A program made the position numbers and the translations under genes. Below the pieces are notes generated by a model. It searched no databases. It was not told the DNA's origin and saw only the letters and a program-made list of their open reading frames with translations. A stretch of DNA of 64,000 nt from Hyparrhenia diplandra. Taxonomy: Eukaryota; Streptophyta; Magnoliopsida; Poales; Poaceae. Numbering within the stretch: position 1 is the first letter of the stretch; every line of letters starts with the position of its first letter. The stretch is from NCBI GenBank assembly GCA_015847255.1, contig JADLZK010007840.1:700001-764000 (forward strand), in the 5' to 3' direction. Shown piece after piece: positions 31,493 to 44,748 of this stretch.

Positions 31493-34400
31493 TGTCAGAC
31501 CCCAAAATTTTCTATTTTGGGATATGACTTAGAAAACACTAAAATGACAACAAATGATTTTATTATTTTCTAAAATTTATCAACTTAGTTAAGTTGTTGA
31601 CATTCTAGATAGTGGAAATGTGTGTTTCTTAAAGTTTTATAATCAACTAAGTTGTTGTGTTGCATCTCATGCCTTTGCATAGTGTTTTTGTTTGAAAAAT
31701 GAGTTTAAATGTTTTCAAATGCGTATAGGGCTTAATCAAAATCATATCTCTCTTGATATTTGACCAAGTTTCCATAACCTCAAAAGTATGATCAAATTCT
31801 TGGAAACCATACTCCTTGATCCATGTTCCAAAAGCTTTTATGGGTTGTCAATCTTTAATCTTCTCACAAACCCTAACTTTGTTCCTTCTTTCTAATAGAG
31901 TTATTCTTTTCACTCCTTTGCTCACCTTGGGTAATATTTCAATGCACCCTTTAATCTCTACCTCTTCTTGTCTTGAGCAAAGCATACAACCCAAAATATC
32001 ACAAGAAACCAACCCTATAACTCTATCGTCGCGTCGGGCCGAATCGGGTCCAAACCGTGCCTTAACCCACGCCTTGGATCAAAGCCCAACTATCCTCCTC
32101 TCCCTTGTGATCCAAAGCGAAGCCCAACCAGCCCTCTAACTCTTCCCCTCCCCTCTCCCACGTCACCCCTTGGCAGCCCTCCACATACTTCACAAAAAAA
32201 TCAACCAAAACATGAAAATATCAAGTGTTGACCCCTTGGCTTCCCACCCCTTCGCCTCCCATCCTCTACCCCTCATATATACTCCCCCCACAGCCCCCTC
32301 ACGCCTCCCTTTTCATTGCCCACGCCAAGAACAGAGGAGGGACGCCCCTGAACCTCCTCCTCCCTCCCCATGGCTGCCCCGATCAACCGGAACGTAAGAA
32401 GGAAGCCCCGTCGCACCGCAACGTCATCGTCGGTCGTCGTCTATGCGTCTAATCGATCCACCATGCCATCCCCCAGGGTGAGAACACTCTATCATCATCC
32501 CCATCTTGTTTACCTATCCCTTGCTGCATATCAAGTACCTTAGATGATGTACGGTTGATCCCCGGTGAAGTCTACCGGTTGTATGTGTTGCTGTCCTCGC
32601 AGACAGCGTTGCAGCTTCATACGGAATCGGCGTTCCCCGCTGTTTCGTGGAGTAAATCATCAATCCCTTTGGTGGAGTTGTAGACAACAACCTTAAACAC
32701 GCCTCTGTAAAAGGGTTTCTCCATAGGTGTTGTGAAATCACAGATATGGTCATCACCGTGCCTGCTGTTCCTGCTGCCTTGACAGATTTCAGCTCTGTGT
32801 GCTTTTTGGCGTTCCCCGCTTATCCGCTGACCAAATCATCAAGCCCTTTAACCTAGATATTCATAACATCGCTGAACATGATCCCATAAGTCTTTTTGTC
32901 TATTAAATCCCTGATGGCCGAGATATCGAGACAAAGTTCCTGCTACCCCTCCTGTCCAAACAGCAGCCCACTCTGTTTTTACAATGTCGTTCCCCATTGA
33001 TCCAGCAAGCCATATGATGAACCCTTTGGATATAATATCATCTATATAGTTACACATGCCCCTGCAAAGATTCATGGTCATAGGATTAATTATGAAAGAT
33101 ATATTAACCTTTTGTTGTTTGATATCCTTGCTGTCCTGCAGCCGTGTTGATGTCGGTTAGCATGCGCGTTCCCATTGAATCTCTACAGCAGTAGTCATGC
33201 CATTAGACCACAATGTATACCATAAAGTCACACACATATCTACAAGTTTTCTTGGCCATATTCACCTCAACATTAGAGTTATAGGCATCGCAATGCTGCT
33301 GCTCCTACCATGCCAACATCTACGCAATGCCTTTGTTTGCCATCTTGCAATATTGTTCCTTGTCTATCCAATTGTCGACATCATGTAATTTTGCCTCAAT
33401 ATGTTTATTCTAGTCCAAACTCCACCTTTTCACATGAATCCAACCATTTCCATATATACTTTTCAAGTCTCACATCTTTGATCATACCTCCTGTTTTGGT
33501 TAGTTTATGAGTTAACGATCATAGAACAAGACATTCGCTTTTGAAACCTGCATAGATTATTTTTGTAATGTTTGGTGTATTGTTTCTAGGGTTTGTTCAG
33601 GTGCTTGTGTTGGTTGTTGCTATCGATAGAAGAGGATTTATGCGAGGGAGGTTCAGAAGGACAATTTGGAAAGTTGGAGCGAACATTAGAGGCAAGTGTA
33701 ACATGAGTTTCCTTGCTACCTAATAATCTCATAATCACTTTCATATGCATGTGTCCAAATTGATGCTAAGGATTTGACCTAGTACTTTTGATATCCTTTA
33801 TTCCTTGATCACCATGGGTTCATGCATATGGATAGCTTTGCTTAGCTTGCAATAACCAAACAATATAATGTTAACTTTGATTAATGACATATGGATCAAT
33901 GATCAAGATGATGATGTTGAGTGACATGGACATAAGGTGCTTTTGAGCAATATGGAAAGGAGGGGGCTAGAGCATTGGGCCTTTTTGGGTGCTCTAGTCT
34001 GCCCTCCATATGGACTGAATCTTAAAGCGGCAACCCAGGAAGACAGTACAGCCTTGAGTGTCAAAGTGGGCATGACCTTAGTCGTATAACTAGCACTCTC
34101 TAATATTGTTTAGTAGTTATTGAATTTATTCAGTGCAAAAGGGGGACCTTGGTTCTAGAATGGCTTCCTTGCCCGTCAAGCCGCAGGCCGGTCCGGTCGT
34201 CAGTGTAAAAGGTCTTGAAGGGGGCCTCCATTCGCCTAGCCGTTGAAACCTAGCGGCTGCTAACTTGTTAGAGAGACTAGTGAAAGCTTCGTAGTGATTT
34301 TCCTTGCCGACTTACCTTGGTAGTGAGTTAAGAGGTAAGGCCACCTCGGGCAATGGGCAATCATGGCTCAAGGTGAAAGTGTACACCTCTGCATAGAGTT

Positions 34401-34999
34401 TGATCAAACTGATATATCAGCCGTGCTCACGGTCATGAGCGACCTGGATCCTTTTCGAGATAGATGGTTCTATGGATGGTTCAAATGACGATGGAGCTTG
34501 ATGATGAATCCTGATGATGCTAATGATATATACTCTTATGGGAGCCCTAAGCATAACCTAGCAATATAGGTTCAATAAATAAAATATGACCAACTAAAAT
34601 GCTTATCGCAGTTAAACCGTGTCTAGCCTTTGAGCCTTGCATCCCCTCATGTTATACTTGCTGAGCATGGTGAGCTGACGCTTGTTGTTTCACCAATGAA
34701 AATCCCGGATGGGTACCAGATGATGGTGCAAATGAAGAGTTTCCTTTGGAGGTCCATGAGTACTAGGCGACTGCTCCCCCAGTCAACCATCCCTGTGGAG
34801 TATGGAGACCCGAAGACATAAGATCAAAAGTAGTTTCCGTTGTACTCTGATATATATGTAAGTCGATGTAAATAAGTTTCGCTATGTAATAAAGCATTGC
34901 TTCTGATATTTACCATTTTTGTTGCTATATGTGTCGTGTGGACATCCTGGGCACACATATGGTTAACGCTTGGTATTCTTCAGAAAACCAGGTGTTACA
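31493..34999. mobile_element. Large solo LTR (3,507 bp), Tekay-like
   Basis: It begins TGTCAGACCCCAAAA and ends CAGGTGTTACA (TG...CA), with perfect 5 bp duplications CTTGG at 31,488-31,492 and 35,000-35,004. It lies inside the integrase/RNase H linker of element 2. Length and TGTCA(C/G)ACCCC start resemble LTRs of Tekay/Del chromoviruses. No gag, pol, PBS or polypurine tract is inside. Frames such as 32,170-32,397 and 34,630-34,821 are short and unrecognised. Confidence 0.8.
32540..33270 (+). repeat. Four diverged ~180-200 bp tandem repeats in the solo LTR
   Basis: Four successive stretches share a pattern. A CTGCTGTCCT-like start leads to GCGTTCCCCGC or CGTTCCCCATTGA, then TCATCAA(T/G)CCCTTT or GATGAACCCTTT, then GCCCCTGCAAAG or related text and TT(C/T)ATGG(C/T)CAT. 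Units begin near 32,540, 32,760, 32,945 and 33,130. They are old and strongly diverged. Confidence 0.55.
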
Positions 35000-35004
35000 C
35001 TTGG

Positions 35005-36560
35005 TACGCATCTTCTCAGCAAGCCGTCCGCACACACCCTGTACAGATATGGGTCATGCCATAGGTGCCGTCGCTCTCCATTTGGAGCTTCCGCTTGTTT
35101 TCCCAGGTGGTACATACCCCCGCAACCATGTAATTTACAATGTTTGCGTACCATGGGTTGAAGTGCGGCGACTTGAGTAGCATGTCGTCGCGCGCGGTAG
35201 TCATTGATTGGTAGTTCACGCATGTTAGTTACCTGCATACGTGACAAATGATCCGCAACTGTATTTTCTACTCCCTTTTTATCTTTTATTTCGATGTCAA
35301 ATTCTTGGAGCAGAAGAATCCAGCGGATCAAGCGAGGTTTCGCATCCTTTTTGGTAAGAAGGTACTTAAGGGCAGCATGGTCTGTGTAAACAATTATTTT
35401 TGCGCCCACTAAGTAGGAACGAAACTTCTCGATAGCAAAGACTACTGCTAGGAGCTCTTTTTAAATAGGCGGGCGTAATTAAGCCGGGCTCTTGTCGAGT
35501 TTTGCTAGCATATGCGATTGCATCTTTGCTTTTTGTCCTTGGTTTGGCCTAAGACCGCACCAACAACGTAATCGCTAGCATCGCACATGATTTCGAATGG
35601 CAGCGACCAATCTGGGGGTTGGATGATCGGAGCCGAGATGAGTGCTTTCTTAAGGGTTTCGAAAGCGTGTAAGCACTCATCTGTGAAGTCAAAGGGCACA
35701 TCCTTGGCTAGCAGGGCCGTAAGGGGTCTAGCGATTTGCGAAAAATCTTTTATAAATCTTCTATAAAACCCTGCGTGGCCTAGGAAACTACGGATACCTT
35801 TGACGTTCACTGGGGGTGGTAGCTTTTCGATAACGTCTATCTTGGCTTTGTCTACCTCTATATCCCCTCTCGGACACGAGGTGCCCGAGAACGATGCCTT
35901 CTCGGACCATAAAGTGGCACTTTTCGATTAAGTACCGAGGTCCTTTTTTGGCATCTCTACGCAAGACCCGGGTCTAGGTTCTTCGGACAACTCTCGAAGG
36001 TCTTACCGTAGACAGAGAAATCGTCCATGAAGACCTCCATGATTTCTTCGATCATGTCTGAGAAGATAGACATCATGCACCGCTGAAAAAGAAGGTGGGT
36101 GCATTACACGCCCCAAATGACATTCTACGGTAGCCATAGGTTCCGTATGGGCATGTGAACGTGGTCTTGCTCGTCATCGTGGTGGATCGGGATCCGGTGG
36201 TAGCCCGAATACCCGTCAAGGAAATAGAAGAAAGAGTGTTTGGCTAACCGCTCCAACATTTCATCAATAAAGGCCAGCGGGAAGTGATCTTTCTTTGTTG
36301 CCTTGTTAAGTTTTTACGTAATCAATACACATTCTCCACCCCGTGACTTGTCTTTGTGGAATGAGTTCGTTTTTAGCGTTCTCAACGATCGTCATTCCTC
36401 CCTTTTTAGGGGACCACTTGACTGGACTAACCCAATCATCAGGTGGTACGGGATAAATAATCCCGGCATGAAGAAGCTTGAGAACTTCCTTCTTCACGAC
36501 TTCACGCATCGCATTATGGAGCCTGCGCTGGGGTTCGCGTGATGGGGTACTGTCAGGGTC
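35005..36560 (-). pseudogene. Element 2 reverse transcriptase and RNase H
   Basis: Reading leftwards: the RT start at 36,509-36,306 (KKEVLKLLHAGIIYPV, WVSPVK, then a Lys-rich segment and WRMCIDYVK); a frameshifted palm region; the thumb at 35,810-35,505 (GIRSFLGHAGFYRRFIKDFS, then ARPLTALLAKD); and RNase H with FEIMCDASDYVVGAVLGQ, IIVYTDHAALKYLLTKKDAK and ADHLSRM at 35,409-35,230. WHDPYLYRVCADGLLRRCVP at about 35,100-35,040 starts the integrase, cut by the solo LTR. The KGIRSFLGHAGFYRRFIKDFS and CADG-LLRRC signatures fit the Athila lineage. Multiple frameshifts make it defective. Confidence 0.88.
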
Positions 36561-36690
36561 AATAGGAATGCGATGTGTGCATAGTGTCGGGCTTACTCCT
36601 TTTCGGATCTTGAAGGGAATACCCGAAGACCAATCGTGTTTCTCTAAGACGGCTATTAGCTGGGTAGTTTCTGGTCACTAAGCTTATCGC

Positions 36691-37250
36691 TTATGATGAC
36701 AGGTGCTTCGAATCGCCGTTTAGGAAGACATAGCGTAGGCCAGGGGGTAGGGGTTTAAGCTCAACAGAGGCCGAGTTAGCTCTTCCTCTTTGGGAAGTTC
36801 TATGAGTTCCCCCTGAATCGTCCTCTTCTTCAATAAAGAATTGGGCGTCTTTTTCTAGGTCTGTTTCTAGGTTCTCATATAGCATCACACCCATGACCTC
36901 CTCGGGCGTGTCGTACTCAAGGAAGGGTTTTGTTACCGGAGTTTTTTTAGCTCGAGTAAGCGGGATAGAAAACTTTTTCTTCCCGAGTTTGACATCTAAA
37001 TCCCCTGATATTGATAGATCAAGAAGCTTCTCCAAGGGATGCCCGATTAGGATGTCGAAGTCTTGGATATCAAAAATGTGAAAATCCAGAGACAACTTGA
37101 CATCCTTGTGCGGGAAGATTTGTTCATGTATAACCTCACGGCTTTCAATGGTGGTACGAGGTGCTATGCGCGCAGGGTCCGTCTTTGTGGGGGTCCTAAT
37201 GGCTTCCTCGACACAAGGCTTGTACAAAGGTTTCGGACATTCTGTTTATC
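36691..37250 (-). pseudogene. Element 2 aspartic protease region
   Basis: The minus frame 37,227-36,691 contains DVKLSLDFHIFDIQDFDILI and GHPLEKLLDLSISGDLDVKL. This is the Athila-type segment following the retroviral-like aspartic protease. The catalytic D-S/T-G is not visible in the surviving frame. An acidic tail (IEEEDDSGG) follows. The pattern parallels the remnant in element 1 at 22,600. Confidence 0.6.
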
Positions 37251-37399
37251 CCCATAGTAGGGTTATACATGACTTCCACCCAGGTTCCCTAATATTTGCA
37301 ATGGATTGATGTAGAGGGGCCACTTACCCAAATTTCTTTGAAAGAAGGTCCTTCCTCTTGCAACCATTCCGTGCTCATTATAGTTGTTAGCTCCTTAAT

Positions 37400-38265
37400 A
37401 GACTCACGGAGGAAGGTTTTATCCAGGGTTTGTTCGAGGGCTAGCTTTGGGACAGTGGTTTCTTCCATTGTTCGTGCCCGAGGTGTCACCGAATTGATCA
37501 GTAAAGTCAACCTCGAAGAACGGGAGATCCGTGCATGCGGTCTCCTTGTGTTCTGGTTCAGGCGAGGGTCTCTCTATAGGTTTAACAGGTTCGGCTTTAG
37601 CCGAAGAGACTTCCTCTGGTTTCTGCTTGGGTTCTACTCGGATGGGTTCTAGCGGAGGAGTATTCTCAAGAATACGGTTTAGGAGAGCTTCTCCTTCCAT
37701 TTGTGGTTTTGTGGGAAAATGACCCTCCGGTAGCTAAATCAAGCGGCCAGGGGCCGCCGCCCTGTCGATCCTAGCCAGAAATCTTTGTAAAAGCACGTGG
37801 TTTGGTATGGGCAGTGCGGGCGGATCGTGTAAGCGTGGTAAACCGGTCCCAGGCTGCACCTAAGGTTTCACCTTCTATTTGTCGGAAGTTGAGTATCTCT
37901 TGTCGCAGGGCCGCGATTACGGATATAGGGTAGAACGCTACACGTAACTGTTTTTGCAGTTCTTCCCATTCTCCGTTTACCCGACCCTACATTATGGGCG
38001 TACCATTGAGTCGCCCTCTCGGTGAGAGAGAACGGAAACAACTTCCACCTCCAGCGTGTCGTGTGTCATACCGCAATTGTCCGGCAGCCACGAGCTGCTC
38101 AAACTCCCGTAAGTGGTGATAGGGGTTTTCATATTCCAAGCCCGAAAAGGCTCGGGCCTGAACCATGGCTATAAAGCCGGCGGAGCTCATACTCTAAAGG
38201 TGTGATTGACTTCGCAGATTGGCGTGGTTCTACGAGCTCGCCCTTAGGAGCGGACATGATTTGAT
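37400..38265 (-). pseudogene. Element 2 gag
   Basis: From a Met codon at 38,258 a frameshifted frame gives GFIAMVQARAFSGLEYENPY followed by HHLREFEQLVAAGQ at about 38,170-38,090, the Athila-type Gag core. Further left, FYPISVIAALRQEILNF-like sequence and a Pro/Glu-rich region (37,700-37,419) continue to protease. At least three frameshifts. The PBS lies just to the right (38,373-38,395). Confidence 0.75.
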
Positions 38266-38372
38266 AGTGGGTTGCTCCATGAGTAGCGGGGACTCTTTTT
38301 GGTATTTTTGTTTAAAGGATACTACCGGTCCACACAGGCCGGCCGACTAGGCTTGATATATAACTACGACAA

Positions 38373-38395
38373 CCGTCCCCGCAACGGCGCGTAAA
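38373..38395 (-). promoter_or_regulatory. Primer binding site (tRNA-Asp) of element 2
   Basis: On the minus strand TTACGCGCCGTTGCGGGGA follows the LTR end by a few bases. It is the same tRNA-Asp type as in element 1, with one base missing in the GCCGGGG part. Confidence 0.72.
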
Positions 38396-38399
38396 TGCT

Positions 38400-38819
38400 T
38401 GTTGGTGTTTCTTACGCACACAGAGAAATCCGCAAAGCGCACGGAAATACCGTTGTAGCACTTCACCCGGTGGTAAGGTGGTATCGTATTTTACACAAGG
38501 ACGGTCGCGCTACCTGGCTTTTCGTGTCTATGTCAACCTAAGGCAAAGGGTCCGTTTTCCGAGAGTAGCGAGGTATCTATAGGCTAAGTTTTCCGTGACA
38601 AGTGATTCCTAAAGTTTGTTGTCTACTCACCGGGCACCGCCCACTCCCAAATGGGTAGAGTCCGGCAATTAGCTCTACGATACACAGCCGAACGTGGGGG
38701 GATTTCAAGGGACGGACAAGGCTTGTCACGCGACCAAGCCACCTACCCCCTCAACCGTGGATGCACCGCAAAAGGTAGGTGAACGATAGTCCAAACACCA
38801 CGTTTGCACTATTGGTCAC
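38400..38819 (-). mobile_element. Element 2 5' LTR, R/U5 side, split by element 3
   Basis: It begins (plus view) TGTTGGTGTTTCTTACGCAC and carries the LTR sequence shared with element 1, reversed (GGACGGACAAGGCTTGTCAC, CAAACACCACGTTTGCAC). At 38,815-38,819 GTCAC is the target duplication of element 3. The LTR resumes at 44,754. Confidence 0.85.
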
Positions 38820-40225
38820 GATTGGTATTTTTAACGCACATAGATAAATCCGTAAGCGCACGGAAAGTACCGTTGTAGCTTTCACCGGGAGTATTCGTGG
38901 TATCGATTTCCACGGGAACGAGAAGTGAACTAGAAGGGATCAAGTACGCCCAAGAGATAAGATAGATGAATATTTTTGTAGGTAGAGAGGGGTTCTCTAA
39001 GGTTTTCTCAAGATTACTCGAATACCAAGGTTCAGCTTACTAGACCCTACTTACTGAGCAATGGAACCTTTCCGATTCTCGAAAAGACCGGGAAACGGTA
39101 ATCGGGGGTCAGGCCGCCAAAAGCTCTACGAAAACACCAACACGCACGTGGTGGACTACAAAGGCCCTGGTCGAGCTGTCACCCCCGGGGCTACCACAAC
39201 TATTCCGTAGCATTGAAGCGCAATCTCGGGTAAACTCTAGCCCGGACACCATGTCTACGCTTAGCGGTTCTTAAACTAGTTTCACGTAAAAAACTAGAGC
39301 CTTCGGTCAAACGGAGATCCAAAGCAAGTAAAATAAAGTAAGCACTGAATTTAGTAAAATAATAATCAAGAAATTACCATAAGATAACCCGGATATTACT
39401 CACAAAGGAATCGCCCGTAGAGGTACAAGGTTGAGAAGGATCCGACAAACCCGGCTCCTCCTCCTGCACTCTTCCCTCTCCTCTCTTCCTCTATTCTAAT
39501 CTATACAACTAGGTGAAGAACACCTAGAGGGACACCACTACATGGTGGAGGATGTGGAAATTGAAGCACAAGTGTGTAGTGTGTTGTGTCAAGATGGAGG
39601 GGGTACCCCTATATTTATAGTTGAGGAGAGGTGAAAATGGGTGGTCAAGCTCCACTCGTGGTGTTTTGGGGGGAAAACATGGCGGGAACCGAAACGCACC
39701 GCATGCAACCGCCGCTACGGACCGGGGACGAACCGCCCAGGAGAAAGATGGGCCCGAACCGCCTCATTTCGGGCCGGCCGCCCCTTTGCGGCGGCCACCC
39801 CAAATTGGCTCCGTTTGGGCTGAAACTTTGTAGGAGTGTGTGGGCCTCGGAGTAAGCTTCGTTCGAGTGGTGGATCGCTGAAAACCGAAGTTCGTATGAG
39901 AAAGTTATGCCCAAAATACTCCGGGGTGGTCCCGCAGTCCAAACGGACCCGAACTTGATTTGGGCTTCCACTTCTTGGGCTTGATTGATGTGGTTTTGGC
40001 CTATTGGCTTTCCTTTGCTCTTTGGTGTATTTCTCGACTTTGCACTTTCTATTTTATTTGGCATACTTTATTTGTATTTCCACAACATTCACGCAAAACA
40101 ACTTGAAACACCAAAACTCGTGGAACTCGTCAGATAAATAATGTTTGGTCTTGTTTTCACATGTAATATTGTATTGGTGGTTCACTTTGGTGGTAATAAA
40201 ACATGCATTAAAAAGAGCATCAACA
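38820..40225 (-). mobile_element. Element 3 3' LTR (1,406 bp)
   Basis: It is homologous to 43,341-44,748 over its whole length. The minus-strand U3 start is TGTTGATGCTC at 40,225. The other end has GATTGGTATT where TGTTGGTATT is expected. A TATA-type CTATAAATATAG is on the minus strand at 39,609-39,620. Confidence 0.88.
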
Positions 40226-43200
40226 AGTTCCCCGCACTTGGCTCTTTGCTCGTCCCGAGTAAAGGTTAATGATAAAGTAAGTATAAACATAACAATTCAA
40301 GTTATGAACCCGACATAAAGATCATCCCAAGACATACCTCATTACCGTGGGATATGTGGAGTGTCTAACATATATTCTTGGGTGGTTGAGAAATGGAACG
40401 ACATTGAAACAAAGTCATCCTATTTTCACATCTTAGTAACTTGGAGTTTTTTTTTTTAGAATGAAGCATAGTTCACATGTACTCCTCAAATGGCACTCTC
40501 GGTCACTCAATGGTGTATGTTTCCTCACCAAGGCATTTCAGAGCATTGCCTTCTTTCTCTTCCTACTTCTAAAAGGCTTATGTGGAGCTCGGGTAGGAAA
40601 TATTTTGTGGGCATACTTGTATTGCATATTTTCTTTGGGTCAAACAATGGATCCATGGAGAAAAATGTCATACAATCAAATCAAGATGTGCAAGTGTGTG
40701 GATATATGGTGGCTATCCTATTTCTACTATGCTCCTTGAAATATCTCTCTATTTATTAAGACTTGGAGAAAATATTTGTGAGAACATGGGCTATCTCTTA
40801 TTCTCATCTTTTGTTTCTTTTCTTCTTCTTTTTTTTTATAGAGAGGCGGGCATCTAAGTACCCATTGTTTTATTTTGGACACTTGTCCATTTTTCTCTCT
40901 ATTTTTTATATATACTTTTTTCTTATTTGGTGATAGCCTCTTGTCTCTTTTTTCTCAAACCTTTGAGAGGGAGATATCAAGAAGTGTTTGGAGCATTTAT
41001 TTTCAAAGAAACCTAACCAATATTTTTTTGTTCTCTCCCATAATAGGAGTAGAATATTTTTGGATGGATCTAAGTGGAAGGCATGTTTTGCGCCTACTCG
41101 GTGTAGGAGTAGTGCATATATTAGGTGGCGTGTACGTGATCTTGATTTAAGAGCATGATAAATTTCTCAACACGGGTCAACAAAGTTTGACAAAGCTCAA
41201 TACAAAAACAAGTAATATATGTAGAAGGTTTTCAAATTGTACCATGATATATTTGGCCTTGGTAGGAATTTCTCACCATTGAGGAGTATGTGATACTATG
41301 GTTTTTAGCATTTTTATAAAACAGAAATTCTCCAAGTACTTCAAATGGAAAATGTTGGATTCCCATGCCAAAACCATATCTCACTTCACAACAACTTAGG
41401 CAATATGTTTTTCCTATGTGATATTTTTCCCACAAGCACCGAGGATATGTATGGAATAAAATTTATGTAGGCCAAACTCAAAGAGCTATATTCATATTTA
41501 CTTTCAAATTTTAAAAATGTAAGTGTGGAATTTGCTTCTTTTTAAATTTTCAGGTTTAAACAATTGTAGAACTAGGAGCATGCAAATGAACAGTGGGGAG
41601 AAAATGATCAAACCGGGTTGTGTACATGTTCCTCCACCAGTTCATGATGTGGTTTAGTGCTTTCTGTTCTTCAATGGGATGTTGCACTCCCCCACACTTC
41701 TTTGGAGCTATATCTGGTTTTATTCAAAGACAAGGACAAGTGAAAATAACAAGGACTTTTCTGGTGGAAAAACACGGAGAGAGCCAAAGATTTATTTCAT
41801 TAACACATTATTCTATATTCTGTATATAATTTTTCCTTTTTTTTATTTCTTAATATTCATATATTTTTTAAGACAAGATTGAACATTAGATTGAGTCATT
41901 AAAATTGCAAGAATCCAATCGAGTCAATTTCATTTTATGGTTCAAGGAAAAACTTTTTAAATGATGGCCATTTACCTTGAGTACATTACCTTCATCGCCT
42001 TGGAGCGTGATGGCACCATGTGATGAAGGCTCGATTACCGTGATTGGCCCTTCTAAGTTACTCGAAGTTTTTTTTTTTCTTGGACAAAGAGTTTCACCTT
42101 TGAGTTAAACATCCGGATCTTATCTCTAGGTGCAAGCTCTTTTGTGTCACCTCTTCGTTCTCGTAATTGTTAGTGATAGAGAATACCCGAAGGGTGGTAC
42201 CATGTTTTATTTATTTATTTATCTGAAATATGTTCATCCAACCTTTCATTTAAACTCAAGCAAGACTAAGGTAAAGTTTGCATTATAAATGTAGTCTTGA
42301 TTTGTCTCCAAAGATTGATTACTTCTCATTGTTCATGAAAATAATTACTCTAAGTTCATTAACCAAGATTCAACACCATGTCAAAATTTGATTAAAGAAG
42401 GCCATATTAACCTAAGCACCACGCTTAATTCAATAGAGCCTATAGATGTACTATATATGTACAATATACAGTACACCCAAACTAGAGCATATGACATAAA
42501 CGTAGGGAAGCATGATACTTTTTTTTTTTTTGGAGATAAATATGAGTCAATGAGTTGGTGAATGTTACCTTTGTATTACCCGAGTGTACTTTACCGCAGT
42601 ATGTGGAGATGGAGTTTGAAGTTGTTGCAATGGTAGATTTGTTGTACATGATTCAACTCGAGGCAATCATCAAGGCTTGTCCCACACACATTATGGTGTG
42701 CATGGATGATAAGCTTTGATTATAGCAAAGGTTTAGAAGAGAAGAGTCCTCCTCTCTATTCTCTCTTTTTTTTAATGTGATCAAGGTTCATTCAAAGATC
42801 ACAAAATGAACTTTGATGTACTTCCGTTATGAATTTATCTCAAAGACTCACCCTTGTGGATTTGTGAAACATGCGGGGGTTAGTCTAAGCATACTACCAA
42901 AGTCTATACTAGTGGTTTTGGTTCAAGAATCAAACTTGACTCCATGTCTAATTTGATTAAGGTAGGCTTTTTAACCTAAGCACCATGCTTAATTTAAAAA
43001 TACCTATGGAAGCACCATCGATAAGTACAACCAAACCAAAGCATACCAAAGATAGAGAAAGGTAGTAAGAAAATGATAAACTTGAGATTGATTCAAGCGG
43101 ATGTGTGAACATTGAATGATGAATTAGAGAACCATTTTTTTATATACATAGTAGTGCTATGGGGTGGATGAATGAATTTAAACAAACATGCCATGGTTTT

Positions 43201-43340
43201 GAAAAACAAATTAAATGAGCGATATGCATGCAATCTAGGTATTGGTGTGAGGGGTATAAAATAGAAATAAAAAGGGATACACGGACGACTTGGGTTCAAT
43301 TCTAGAACAGCTACCGTTCCCCGCACGGCGCCAGAAAGCT
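40226..43340 (-). mobile_element. Element 3 internal region (non-autonomous, no gag-pol)
   Basis: On the minus strand, GCCAAGTGCGGGGAACT (40,226-40,242) is the polypurine tract and CTGGCGCCGTGCGGGGAA (about 43,316-43,333) a tRNA-Asp-type PBS. The 3.1 kb between them lack any gag, protease, RT or integrase similarity. They resemble the 3' non-coding part of elements 1 and 2 in layout (ACACTTCTTTGG near 41,695, T-rich runs). The short frames at 40,461-41,150 are chance. It must be moved in trans. Confidence 0.8.
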
Positions 43341-44748
43341 TGTTGGTATTTTTTAACACACACAGATAAATCCGCAAGCGCACGGAAAGTACCGTTGTAG
43401 CTTTCACCCGGAGTATTCAGGGTATCGATTTCCACGGGGAATGAGAAGTGAACTAGAAGGGATCAAGTACGTCCAAGAGATAAGATAGATGAATATTTTT
43501 GTAGGTAGAGAGGGGTTCTCTAAGGTTTCTCAAGATTACCGAATACCAAGGTTCAAGGCTTACTAGACCCTACTTACTTCGAGTAGCGGAACCTTTCCGA
43601 TTCTCGAAAAGACTGGAAACGGTAATCGGGTCGGGCCGCCAAAAGCTCTACGAAAAACACCAACACGCACGTGGTGGACTACAAAGGCCTGGTCGGATCT
43701 GTCACCCCCGGGGCTACCACAACTATTCCGTAGCATTGGGCGCAATCTCAGGTAAACTCTAGCCCAGACACCATGTCTATGCTAGCGGTTACGAAACTAG
43801 TTTCACGTAAAAAACTAGAGCCTTCAGTCAAACGGAGATCCAGCAAGTAAAATAAAGTAAGCACTGAATTTAGTAAAATAATAATCAAGAAATTACCATA
43901 AGATAACCTCGGATATTACTCACAAAGGAATCGGCTCAGAGGTACAAGGTTGAGAAGGATCCGACAAACCCGGCTCCTCCCTCCCGCACTCTTCCCTCTC
44001 CTCTCTTCCTCTTTTCTAATCTATACAACTAGGTGAAGAACACCTAGAGGGACACCACTACATGGTGGAGGATGTGGAAATTGAAGCACAAGTGTGTAGT
44101 GTGTTGTGTCAAGATGGAGGGCGTGCCCCTATATTTATAGTTGAGGAGAGGTGAAAATGGGTGGTCATGCTCCACTCGTGGTGTTTTGGCGGGAAAACAT
44201 GGCGGGAACCGAAACGCACCGCATGCAACCGCCGCTACGGACCCGGGACGAACCGCCAGAGAAAGATGGGCCCGAACCGCCTCATTTCTGGGCCGGCCTC
44301 CCCCTTGCGCCGGCCGCCCCCAAATTGGCTCCGTTTGGGCTGAAACTTTGTAGGAGTGTGTGGGCCTCGGAGTAAGCTTCATTTCGAAAGTGGTGGATCG
44401 CTGAAAACCGAAGTTCGTATGATGAAAGTTATGCCCAAAATACTCAGGGGTGGTCCTGCAGTCCAAACTGGACCCGAACTTGATTTGGGCTTCCACTTCT
44501 TGGGCTTGATTGATGTGGTTTTGGCCTATTGGCTTTCCTTTGCTCTTTGGCGTATTTCTGACTTTGCACTTTCCATTTTATTTGGCATACTTTATTTGTA
44601 TTTCCACAACATTCCTGCAAAACAACTTGAACACCAAAACTCGTGGAACTCGTCCAGATAAATAATGTTTGGTTATGTTTTCACATGTAATATTGTATTG
44701 GTGGTTCACTTTGGTGGTAATAAAACATGCATTAAAAGAGCATCAACA
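43341..44748 (-). mobile_element. Element 3 5' LTR (1,408 bp)
   Basis: It is bounded by TGTTGGTATTTTTTAACAC and CATCAACA, followed by GTCAC (44,749-44,753), matching GTCAC at 38,815-38,819. Differences from the 3' LTR are mostly 1-2 bp indels plus scattered substitutions, suggesting a fairly recent insertion. The TATA box is on the minus strand at 44,129-44,140. Confidence 0.9.

Noticed and set aside
31816..32452. Plus-strand ORFs of 75-107 codons in the 3.5 kb solo LTR
   Set aside because: They lie in CT-rich LTR sequence in overlapping frames with no domain. The segment has perfect target duplications and LTR ends.
39621..40064. Overlapping ORFs on both strands, repeated at 44,044-44,496
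   Set aside because: They occur twice only because they lie in the two LTRs of element 3, and they span the GC-rich U3/R region near the TATA box.
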